Source: Thermoplasmata archaeon
Lineage (GTDB): Archaea > Thermoplasmatota > E2 > DHVEG-1
Reading direction: 5' to 3'
DNA length: 6,307 nt
NCBI GenBank assembly: GCA_030606465.1
Contig: JAUWGL010000053.1
Coordinates: 1 to 6,307 of the forward strand
Both the position numbers and the translations under genes were made by a program. Shown one piece after another: positions 1-5,271 of the stretch. The first letter of the stretch is position 1. Every line of letters starts with the position of its first letter. The notes under the pieces are model-generated. The model was given only the letters and a program-made list of their open reading frames with translations. It ran no database searches and had not been told where the DNA came from.

Positions 1-12
1 ATATCCTTCTTT

Positions 13-65
13 TGTGTATGAGATGAGTGCATCTAGACATCCAAATTGTACTCATATCATACACA
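13..65. repeat. long inverted repeat, possible terminator or structured RNA
   Basis: Bases 13-31 pair with 47-65 around a 15-base loop. Of 19 pairs, one is a mismatch (22/56) and one is a G-T wobble (29/49). A short T-run (about 75-79) follows a few bases after the second arm. This could be the 3' end of a transcript entering from the left, a stable RNA stem, or the trace of a small inverted-repeat element. Nothing in the window decides between these. The pairing itself is read directly from the sequence; the role is not known. Confidence 0.6.
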
Positions 66-90
66 CTCAAATAATTTTTACCGAAAAGAT

Positions 91-111
91 GAATTTGAGT
101 TAGTCAAATTC
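91..111. repeat. perfect 8-bp inverted repeat with 5-base loop
   Basis: GAATTTGA at 91-98 is the exact reverse complement of TCAAATTC at 104-111, separated by GTTAG. It lies 25 bases after the longer stem at 13-65. It could be a second stem of the same RNA or a protein-binding palindrome. It is AT-rich, so chance is not excluded. Confidence 0.5.
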
Positions 112-127
112 TAGCTTGCCGAACTAC

Positions 128-169
128 TGTATAACATCGAAAAACATATAACCTCATTTTTGTTATACA
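128..169. repeat. 9-bp inverted repeat bracketing a TATA-like box
   Basis: TGTATAACA at 128-136 and TGTTATACA at 161-169 are exact reverse complements with 24 bases between them. The centres are 33 bases apart, close to three turns of B-DNA. The interval contains CATATAAC (145-152), a TATA-like string about 26-30 bases ahead of the ATG at 178. The arrangement would suit a repressor pair flanking a promoter, or a long-loop hairpin. The role is inference. Confidence 0.4.
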
Positions 170-177
170 ATTTTGTG

Positions 178-255
178 ATGCGGATGCAGAAAACATTATT
201 TGATTTTATTGACGAAAACGACGAATTAAACATCATTCAAAAGAGTAGAAACTGA
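178..255 (+). pseudogene. 25-codon frame, possible remnant of a UbiD-family decarboxylase N-terminus
   Basis: The frame from ATG 178 reads MRMQKTLFDFIDENDELNII followed by QKSRN, then tandem stops TGA TAA (253-258). A second ATG sits at 184. The pattern of an aromatic/acidic helix, then an ENDEL-type turn, then I-I, resembles the start of UbiD-family decarboxylases (for comparison, E. coli UbiD begins with a DLRDFL helix, then GELKRI, then VDP). Reading one base further along at 245 gives VETD, where the family has V-D-P-D. That suggests a frame disruption near base 244. Nothing recognisable continues after about base 260. A TATA-like string at 145-152 is placed for a nearly leaderless transcript. 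It could instead be an intact small peptide gene or chance. The UbiD link is from memory of the family and is weak. Confidence 0.3.
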
Positions 256-267
256 TAAAAGGTAGAT

Positions 268-279
268 AAAATAAAAACT
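268..279 (-). terminator. T-rich run downstream of the regulator gene
   Basis: On the minus strand this stretch reads as two T-runs (GTTTTTATTTT), about 30-40 bases beyond the stop of the membrane regulator gene at 307. Archaeal transcription commonly ends on T-runs without a strong hairpin. It is a candidate from composition and position only. Confidence 0.35.
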
Positions 280-306
280 TACTCTATTTCATCTTAACGG
301 GAGGTA

Positions 307-1062
307 TTAAAATTTTGGTTTCCTATTTTTCCAAAGCCTCCAGACACCGATAGAAAGAAGAACACTAAAAATTATGATACAAGCAATAGCAATCCACTGC
401 AAATTAGGATCACGCCATATTATCATCTGCTGCGATAAAGGAACATTTGATGTTTCTGAACCATCTATAAAAAAGTTATCCCATGAGCCACCATGGCCTC
501 CAACTGCAAACTCAGCTGCTTCATCAGCACCATTGATAACAGGTTCAAAATCAAAATCTTTAGGTGCAGGAGAATTGCCCATTAAACCTTTAACTCCCAC
601 ATTGTCTGCAGCAGTTCGTGCAATCATCTCCTTACTTTGATCCGAAACATCATAAGCTCCTCCGAGTGAAAGATACAGATTTGTGGATCCAGCAATAGTT
701 TCGACTTTTCCAATAATAACTCCTTTTACATAGCTAACCAACTGTATAATTCCAACAAATAATGTCATAAATGTAACACTAAATAAAACGACAATTCTCG
801 TATTTTCAGGATGAAACAGACACTCTCCTTTCCAAGTAAGTTTGTAATACACCCATTTATGACCCTCTCTTTCATTTTTTTTAACAAGTCCGGCTTCATT
901 AAGTTTTAATAAATGTTCATGAAGAGTTGCCTTGTTAAGATTTGTAGCATTAGATATATCTTTCAAACTCATTTTCTTACCATCAAGAACTTTTAAAATA
1001 TCTAATCTCGTGTCAGAGGCAAGTGCTTTAAATGTTGCCATATCCAAAGTAACTTTTGACAT
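307..1062 (-). CDS. membrane-bound ArsR-like winged-helix transcriptional regulator
   Basis: The 251-residue product has an N-terminal winged helix-turn-helix (about residues 8-78). It shows the ArsR-type opening F-K-A-L-A-S-D-T-R (11-19), a recognition helix around ATLHEHLLKLNEAGLVKK (45-62) and a wing ending KWVYYKLTWKG (69-79). Two hydrophobic helices follow, about 89-112 and 222-244. The roughly 108 residues between them should lie outside the cell if the DNA-binding domain is inside. The basic tail RLWKNRKPKF agrees with that topology. The cysteine pair of metal-sensing ArsR proteins is absent, so metal sensing is not indicated. The external loop is not a domain I recognise; it is rich in Gly, Asp and Ala. 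The start at 1062 fits a leaderless transcript, since a TATA box sits 26 bases upstream. It is divergent from the VWA gene, so that gene and itself are the likely targets. The HTH assignment is firm; ligand and targets are unknown. Confidence 0.88.
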   Translation of the reverse strand: MSKVTLDMATFKALASDTRLDILKVLDGKKMSLKDISNATNLNKATLHEHLLKLNEAGLVKKNEREGHKWVYYKLTWKGECLFHPENTRIVVLFSVTFMTLFVGIIQLVSYVKGVIIGKVETIAGSTNLYLSLGGAYDVSDQSKEMIARTAADNVGVKGLMGNSPAPKDFDFEPVINGADEAAEFAVGGHGGSWDNFFIDGSETSNVPLSQQMIIWRDPNLQWIAIACIIIFSVLLSIGVWRLWKNRKPKF

Positions 1063-1087
1063 ATCTATATATTACTTAATCTTCCCA

Positions 1088-1097
1088 TATTTAAATA
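1088..1097 (-). promoter_or_regulatory. TATA box of the membrane regulator gene
   Basis: TATTTAAATA lies 26-35 bases upstream of the ATG at 1062 (minus strand), preceded by a purine-rich stretch that could serve as the BRE. At this distance transcription would begin at or within a few bases of the start codon. That fits the absence of a ribosome-binding site. The box is self-complementary, so direction is set by its position. Confidence 0.6.
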
Positions 1098-1109
1098 CTA
1101 TTTGCTTTT

Positions 1110-1127
1110 GTTTGGAAATTTCCGAAC
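1110..1127. promoter_or_regulatory. palindrome between two divergent promoters, candidate operator
   Basis: The 18-base stretch has a perfect core GGAAATTTCC (1114-1123) and pairs at 8 of 9 positions overall; only 1113/1124 fails. It is followed directly by another short palindrome, AACGTT (1125-1130), giving a GGAA-TTCC-GAA-TTC series. It lies between the regulator's TATA box (1088-1097) and that of the VWA gene (1138-1147), overlapping the upstream activator/BRE zone of both. A homodimeric winged-helix protein would be expected to bind such a site. Binding by the neighbouring regulator is inference. Confidence 0.5.
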
Positions 1128-1137
1128 GTTTTCAAAT

Positions 1138-1177
1138 TTTATAAATATCTCATAGGGCAATAGGTACACTCGGTGAT
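1138..1177 (+). promoter_or_regulatory. TATA box and Shine-Dalgarno site of the VWA gene
   Basis: TTTATAAATA (1138-1147) is a near-consensus archaeal TATA box, predicting transcription from about 1168-1172. GGTGAT (1172-1177) matches the archaeal anti-Shine-Dalgarno sequence and ends six bases before ATG 1184, which supports that start. If the start of transcription is at the later end of the range, the leader is very short. Confidence 0.6.
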
Positions 1178-1183
1178 AAAAAT

Positions 1184-2461
1184 ATGAAAAAACAAATCAC
1201 AACATTGGGAATTTTGGGATTATTTATAATCCTGTTAATGGGTTTTGTATCAGCAGAATCCGTTGAAAATGAAGATAATATATCTAACCAACAAAATGAT
1301 CAATCAGAGGAACCTAGAATAGATATTGTTTTTGTGATAGATTCAACTGGTTCCATGAGCGATGAAATAAGAGAAGTTAAGATGCATATAAAAAATCTAA
1401 TTTCTGAGATTTCAGAAGGAACACCGAAACCAAACGTGTCAATAGGATTTGTAACTTATAGAGATTACAAGGATGAAGAACCTGATTATCTATATAAGCA
1501 ATTTCTTTTAACTGAAGACATTGATGAAGCAATAAAAAATCTTGAAGAAATCGAAGCAATGTACGGAGGAGATTATAAAGAAGCAGTAACCGTAGGATTA
1601 GAAGTTGCACTAAATGAGATGAACTGGAGGGTAGCAAATGGTGAAAACTATGGATATGATGAATACCAAAGACCTATCAACACTTCAAATACCTCAATTA
1701 AAAGAATGATGTTTTTAATTGGAGATGCACCGCCTAGAACAAAAGAATATCATGGCTCTGGTGAATCTGTAGAAATCCCCCCTGATTATAAAGATAAAAT
1801 AGAAGATGCTAAGAGAAAAGATATCGTAATTTACACCATAAGTGGATCTGGGATGGATTCTGAAGGAGTAAGAATATGGAAAGAAATCGCTGAAGAGACA
1901 GGCGGAAAATATGAAGAGTTAACATATGAAAGGAAAAATATCCAAGATTACGTTGTTGAAGAAGAACTAGATGAAGATTGGATAGAGTCAGTAAAAAATG
2001 AAAGTGATTACGATTCATATGGGGGAACAATATTAACTAATTCGCTTAGGACATTTGTTAAATCAGCAGTTGTAACAGAAGCAGAGTCAATGGGAGTAGA
2101 GTTCATTGAAACCAAGGAGGATCTAAATGATGCTCATTTTGTTGGTGATATTGGATTTTTTATTGACAGTGAAAACGATGGAATATTTGATACATTTTTT
2201 AGCAATAAAACAGGAAATAATACACATTTTGAACTACAAGATAATGATACATATTTGATAGATAACAATGGAGATGGAACATGGGATTATACTTATAACT
2301 TTATGAGTGGCACAATTGTTGTTTTAGGTGAAAAAGGAGAAATAAACGAGAAAGAAACAAATGCATTGCAGGAAATCCCGTGGGTAGTGTTTATAGGATT
2401 AGTTGTAGTGGTAGCTATAATTTCTGTTATTGTATTTCTTTGCAGAAAAAAATGTCTCTAA
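1184..2461 (+). CDS. exported, membrane-anchored von Willebrand factor A domain protein
   Basis: The 425-residue product starts with a Sec-type signal peptide: Lys-Lys, a hydrophobic core (about 7-21), and a likely cut after the Ala of VSA (about 24). After an acidic linker comes a VWA domain (about 46-260). Its first metal-site motif, D-S-T-G-S (D53, T55, S57), is followed by the usual later positions around YGGDYKEA (127-134) and FLIGDAPP (177-184), so the metal site looks intact. The region after 300 carries two calcium-loop-like segments, DSENDGIFD (328-336) and DNNGDGTWD (360-368). One hydrophobic helix (about 400-419) and a short RKKCL tail anchor it, leaving nearly all of the protein outside the cell. 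Several N-x-S/T sequons are present (for example at 84, 166, 169, 272, 341, 345 and 354). VWA domains bind proteins or other ligands through a metal ion. The partner is unknown. The likely controller is the divergently encoded membrane regulator. Confidence 0.85.
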   Translation: MKKQITTLGILGLFIILLMGFVSAESVENEDNISNQQNDQSEEPRIDIVFVIDSTGSMSDEIREVKMHIKNLISEISEGTPKPNVSIGFVTYRDYKDEEPDYLYKQFLLTEDIDEAIKNLEEIEAMYGGDYKEAVTVGLEVALNEMNWRVANGENYGYDEYQRPINTSNTSIKRMMFLIGDAPPRTKEYHGSGESVEIPPDYKDKIEDAKRKDIVIYTISGSGMDSEGVRIWKEIAEETGGKYEELTYERKNIQDYVVEEELDEDWIESVKNESDYDSYGGTILTNSLRTFVKSAVVTEAESMGVEFIETKEDLNDAHFVGDIGFFIDSENDGIFDTFFSNKTGNNTHFELQDNDTYLIDNNGDGTWDYTYNFMSGTIVVLGEKGEINEKETNALQEIPWVVFIGLVVVVAIISVIVFLCRKKCL

Positions 2462-2477
2462 ATCAAAAAAAATCTTA

Positions 2478-2490
2478 TTTTTTCTTTTTT
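2478..2490 (+). terminator. T-rich terminator after the VWA gene
   Basis: Six T, one C and six T begin 17 bases after the VWA stop codon, preceded by a run of eight A (2465-2472) that could pair weakly with it. This is the usual form of an archaeal intrinsic terminator. It separates the VWA gene from pyrE, which has its own promoter. Confidence 0.55.
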
Positions 2491-2543
2491 ATTTCTGAAA
2501 TTGCAAAAAACTAGAGGTTATTCTCTTTATTTTTCAATGTAAA

Positions 2544-2552
2544 ATTATAAAT
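2544..2552 (+). promoter_or_regulatory. TATA box of pyrE
   Basis: ATTATAAAT lies 26-34 bases upstream of the pyrE ATG at 2578. No ribosome-binding site is seen in the ten bases before the ATG, so pyrE is probably translated from a leaderless or nearly leaderless mRNA. Confidence 0.55.
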
Positions 2553-2577
2553 CTTAATCCGCTATTACATCACTTGT

Positions 2578-3099
2578 ATGGGCAAAAAAGAAATGATACA
2601 ACTCCTGAAAGGATGTGGAGCGATACAGTTTGGTAGATTTGTATTAACCTCAGGTGCAGTTAGTGATTACTATATTGATATAAAGAAAGCAATTACAAAT
2701 CCAAAAGTTCTTAAAAAAATCGGTGAAGCAATGGCAGAATATGCAGAGGGTTATGATGTTCTTGCAGGGATGGAACTTGGTGCTGTACCACTTGTTGTTG
2801 CTCTTTCATTGGAGACAAATATTCCATATGTGATTGTAAGGAAGGAAAAAAAGCAGCATGGAACTGGTAAACAAATAGAGGGGGAAGATGTTAAAAATAA
2901 AAAAGTCCTGATTATAGAGGATGTTACAACGAGTGGTGGGTCAGTGATAAAGACTTTGCAGGTTTTGCGTGAGAATAATGCAAAGGTTGATGAGGTTGTA
3001 GTAGTGGTAGATCGAGAAGGTGGAGCTGAAGAAAAACTACATGGTTTAGATGTTAGTTTTATACCAATTCTTTCTGTTAGTGATATTTTAAAGAAATAG
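2578..3099 (+). CDS. pyrE: orotate phosphoribosyltransferase
   Basis: PyrE transfers the phosphoribosyl group of PRPP to orotate, giving OMP, the penultimate step of UMP synthesis; it acts in the cytoplasm as a dimer. The 173-residue product shows the family's landmarks in order: LTSGAVSDYYIDIK (23-36), the orotate-side motif; RKEKKQHGTGKQIEG (88-102), the mobile loop with the catalytic R-K-x-x-K-x-H residues (R88, K89, K92, H94); and the PRPP-binding loop VLIIEDVTTSGGS (110-122). D145-R146-E147-G148-G149 follows, also typical. The length matches the short archaeal form rather than the roughly 210-residue bacterial enzyme. It precedes purD on the same strand with a 58-base gap, so the two may be partly co-transcribed, although purD also has a promoter-like sequence. 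It appears complete and functional. Confidence 0.95.
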   Translation: MGKKEMIQLLKGCGAIQFGRFVLTSGAVSDYYIDIKKAITNPKVLKKIGEAMAEYAEGYDVLAGMELGAVPLVVALSLETNIPYVIVRKEKKQHGTGKQIEGEDVKNKKVLIIEDVTTSGGSVIKTLQVLRENNAKVDEVVVVVDREGGAEEKLHGLDVSFIPILSVSDILKK

Positions 3100-3104
3100 T
3101 GTAG

Positions 3105-3129
3105 ATTAAATATTTGAATTGTATTCAAA
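3105..3129 (+). promoter_or_regulatory. purD promoter with overlapping inverted repeat
   Basis: ATTAAATATTT (3105-3115) is a TATA-like box that would start transcription around 3135-3140, leaving room for the purD ribosome-binding site. Overlapping its 3' end is a perfect inverted repeat, TTTGAAT (3113-3119), TGT, ATTCAAA (3123-3129). That is where a repressor could block assembly of the transcription complex. The repeat could instead be a small hairpin ending pyrE transcripts. Confidence 0.4.
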
Positions 3130-3142
3130 ACAAAAATGTTCG

Positions 3143-3147
3143 GGAGG
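3143..3147 (+). promoter_or_regulatory. Shine-Dalgarno site deciding the purD start
   Basis: GGAGG ends only one base before ATG 3149, too close for that codon to be used well, but ten bases before TTG 3158. The following TGAT (3150-3153) extends the match to the anti-Shine-Dalgarno sequence with a small bulge, which favours TTG 3158 further. Confidence 0.6.
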
Positions 3148-3157
3148 AATGATATAT

Positions 3158-4489
3158 TTGAAGGTGTTAGTGGTTGGTGGTGGCGCTAGAGAACATGCTA
3201 TCTGTGATGCTGTCTGCCGTTCAAAAAACGGTGAACTTTATTCTGTAATGAAAAATTTGAATCCAGGGATAAAAACTATGACGGTAGATTACTTACAAGA
3301 AAAAGAAACAAATGTTTCACAGGTTGTAGAATATGCAAAAAAACAAAACATTGATATGGTTATTATTGGACCTGAAGCACCGCTTGAAGCAGGGATTGTC
3401 AACGAGTTAAACAAAAACGGTATCAGTGCTTGTTCTCCAACAAAGGAAGCTGCAAGGATTGAAACAGACAAGGAATGGATGCGTAATCTTCTAAAAAAAC
3501 ATGGTATTCCTGGTCAGCTAAGATGCGAAGCTTTTACTGATATTAATAAAGCAAAAAAATTTATTGAGGATTTAAACGCTGAAGTTGCGATAAAACCAAT
3601 TGGTCTTACTGGTGGTAAAGGTGTTAGAGTATCTGGTGATCATTTCAATGGACTTGATGAAGCAATGGAATATGTAAAAGAGGTTATTAATAAAGAGATC
3701 GGTGGAAGCGCAAAGGTTCTTATTGAGGAAAAAGCTGTGGGAGAAGAATTCACGTTGCAGGCTTTTTCAGATGGAAGTACTATACTACCGCTTCATGCTG
3801 TTCAGGATCACAAAAGACTCCTTCCCGGCGATTACGGCCCAAATACTGGAGGTATGGGCTCTTATTCTTGTGATGATGGCCTTCTTCCATTTTTGACAAG
3901 GGATGAGTATGAAGAAAGCGCTGCAATTCTGCAGAAAATCATTGAAAGTTTAGATAAAGAAGGCTGCCCATATATTGGCCCGGTCTACGGACAATTTATG
4001 CTAACTGTTGATGGGATTAAAGTAATTGAGATTAATGCACGTTTCGGCGACCCTGAAGCTATGAATGTGTTACCGGTACTGGAAACAGACTTCGTCGAGT
4101 TATGTGATGCTATGATAAATAGAACTCTAAGTAGCAAAAAAATACAGCTAAAGAAGAAATCCACGGTCTGTAAATATGTTGTTCCAGAAGGATACGGAGT
4201 AAAAAGCATAGTAGGAGCAAAAATCCTTGTTGATGAAGAAGGTATAAATTCAACAGGTTCCAGGTTGTTTTATGCATCGGTTAACAAGGAGAATAATTAT
4301 GTTTCTACGACTTCTTCACGTTCATTAGCAGTTGTTGGAATATCAGATAGTTTATCATCTGCAGAAAACATCTGTGAACAGGCATTAAACCATGTGGAAG
4401 GTGATCATATTTTCATAAGGCATGACATAGGGACATCAGAATTAGTTGAAAAACGTGTGAAACATATGAATAACGTTCGTGGAATATAG
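3158..4489 (+). CDS. purD: phosphoribosylamine-glycine ligase (GAR synthetase)
   Basis: PurD joins glycine to 5-phosphoribosylamine with ATP, the second step of purine synthesis, in the cytoplasm. Starting at TTG 3158 the product has 443 residues and begins (M)KVLVVGGGAREHAI, exactly where the family normally starts. Upstream in-frame starts (TTG 3119, ATG 3149) would add 13 or 3 unrelated residues and fit the ribosome-binding site poorly. Landmarks in order: GGGAREH (7-13); GPEAPLEAG (71-79); the ATP-grasp segment AIKPIGLTGGKGVRV (144-158); QDHKRLLPGDYGPNTGGMGSYS (216-237); the metal-site motif EINARFGDPEAMNVL (291-305); and C-terminal RHDIGTSE (421-428). The INARFGDPEAMN form points to archaea. 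It follows pyrE and ends one base before the GPN GTPase start, so it probably forms an operon with the latter. No damage is seen. Confidence 0.95.
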   Translation: MKVLVVGGGAREHAICDAVCRSKNGELYSVMKNLNPGIKTMTVDYLQEKETNVSQVVEYAKKQNIDMVIIGPEAPLEAGIVNELNKNGISACSPTKEAARIETDKEWMRNLLKKHGIPGQLRCEAFTDINKAKKFIEDLNAEVAIKPIGLTGGKGVRVSGDHFNGLDEAMEYVKEVINKEIGGSAKVLIEEKAVGEEFTLQAFSDGSTILPLHAVQDHKRLLPGDYGPNTGGMGSYSCDDGLLPFLTRDEYEESAAILQKIIESLDKEGCPYIGPVYGQFMLTVDGIKVIEINARFGDPEAMNVLPVLETDFVELCDAMINRTLSSKKIQLKKKSTVCKYVVPEGYGVKSIVGAKILVDEEGINSTGSRLFYASVNKENNYVSTTSSRSLAVVGISDSLSSAENICEQALNHVEGDHIFIRHDIGTSELVEKRVKHMNNVRGI

Positions 4490-4490
4490 A

Positions 4491-5264
4491 ATGAAACAAG
4501 AAATATTTGTGTATTTTATTGGCACAGCGGGATCGGGTAAATCCACCTTAACACACAGTTTTAAGGAGTGGATGGGATTGAGAGGACTTGATGCTATAAC
4601 TGTTAATCTTGATCCCGGTGCTGAAAATCTCCCATATGATCCTGATGTTGACATTCGTGATTGGATATCTCTAAAAGAAATAATGGACTCCTATGGCCTT
4701 GGGCCTAATGGTGCACAGATAGCATGTGCCGATATGTTAGCTCTCAATACTTCTGACGTTAAGAATAGTATAGAGTCATTTAAAACTGATTATATTCTAG
4801 TTGATACACCGGGTCAACTAGAACTTTTTGTTTTCAGAGAAGCTGGAAAATACATAGTTAAGTTTTTAAACCCGCAGCGATCAATCATTGCGTATCTTGT
4901 TGATCATGCCCTTGCTAAAACAGCGTCAGGTTTTGTATCACAACTGCTTTTATCTATCAGCACAAATTTTCGACTGGGTCAACCACAGATTAACATACTC
5001 AGTAAAGCCGATATGTTGTCAAAAGAAGAAATAGAACAAGTCGAACGATGGGGTCATGATCCAGATGAGCTTAGTAATGCAATTTCAAATGAAAAAGCAT
5101 CTGTGTACAGAGAAATGAGCGAGGGGCTACTACAGCTTATCAATGGATTTGACAATCAATCAAAATTATTCCCTACTGGAAAAGAAGATTACCTTGGCAT
5201 AGAAGACCTCTACACCAGCATACAACTACAATTTGAAGGTGGAGAAGACCTCATGAAGGATTAA
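4491..5264 (+). CDS. GPN-loop GTPase
   Basis: The 257-residue product is a SIMIBI-class P-loop GTPase of the Gpn/XAB1 family. Motifs in order: Walker A GTAGSGKST (11-19); switch-side NLDPGAENLPYDPDVDIRDW (39-58); the signature GPN loop, G-P-N at 71-73 inside GLGPNGA; the G3 motif DTPGQLELF (105-113); and a G4 motif SKAD (171-174) instead of NKxD. GPN proteins act as homodimers in archaea. Eukaryotic relatives help assemble and import RNA polymerase II; the archaeal role is not settled. ATG 4491 is chosen because the product then begins close to the P-loop as usual. An in-frame GTG at 4479 would add four residues and overlap purD. Only one base separates this start from the purD stop and no clear ribosome-binding site is seen, so translation is probably coupled to purD. 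Confidence 0.9.
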   Translation: MKQEIFVYFIGTAGSGKSTLTHSFKEWMGLRGLDAITVNLDPGAENLPYDPDVDIRDWISLKEIMDSYGLGPNGAQIACADMLALNTSDVKNSIESFKTDYILVDTPGQLELFVFREAGKYIVKFLNPQRSIIAYLVDHALAKTASGFVSQLLLSISTNFRLGQPQINILSKADMLSKEEIEQVERWGHDPDELSNAISNEKASVYREMSEGLLQLINGFDNQSKLFPTGKEDYLGIEDLYTSIQLQFEGGEDLMKD

Positions 5265-5270
5265 AAAAAA
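5263..5270 (-). terminator. T8 terminator of the subtilase gene, overlapping the GTPase stop
   Basis: Eight A on the plus strand give T8 on the minus strand, starting two bases past the subtilase stop codon (5272-5274). It includes the last two bases of the GTPase stop codon TAA (5262-5264). The two converging genes are thus separated by only seven bases and must share this region for ending transcription. Confidence 0.5.
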
Positions 5271-5271
5271 T

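Noticed and set aside
1..306. tRNA, rRNA or CRISPR array in the left non-coding stretch
   Set aside because: No cloverleaf landmarks and no regularly spaced direct repeats were seen; the repeats present are inverted and unrelated in sequence.
374..640. 88-codon plus-strand frame
   Set aside because: It lies wholly antisense to the membrane regulator gene, has no ribosome-binding site or promoter, and its peptide has no recognisable pattern.
932..1144. 70-codon plus-strand frame crossing the start of the regulator gene
   Set aside because: It is antisense to the winged-helix region and runs across the divergent promoter region; no initiation signal is seen.
2751..3128. 125-codon minus-strand frame opposite pyrE
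   Set aside because: Its Ser/Thr-rich peptide is the mirror of the well-supported pyrE coding sequence, with no promoter of its own.
4479..4490. GTG 4479 as the start of the GPN GTPase
   Set aside because: It would overlap purD and add four residues not expected ahead of the P-loop; ATG 4491 is the better choice, though the GTG cannot be fully excluded.
4442..4654. 70-codon minus-strand frame across the purD/GTPase junction
   Set aside because: It is antisense to two clear genes and has no family resemblance.
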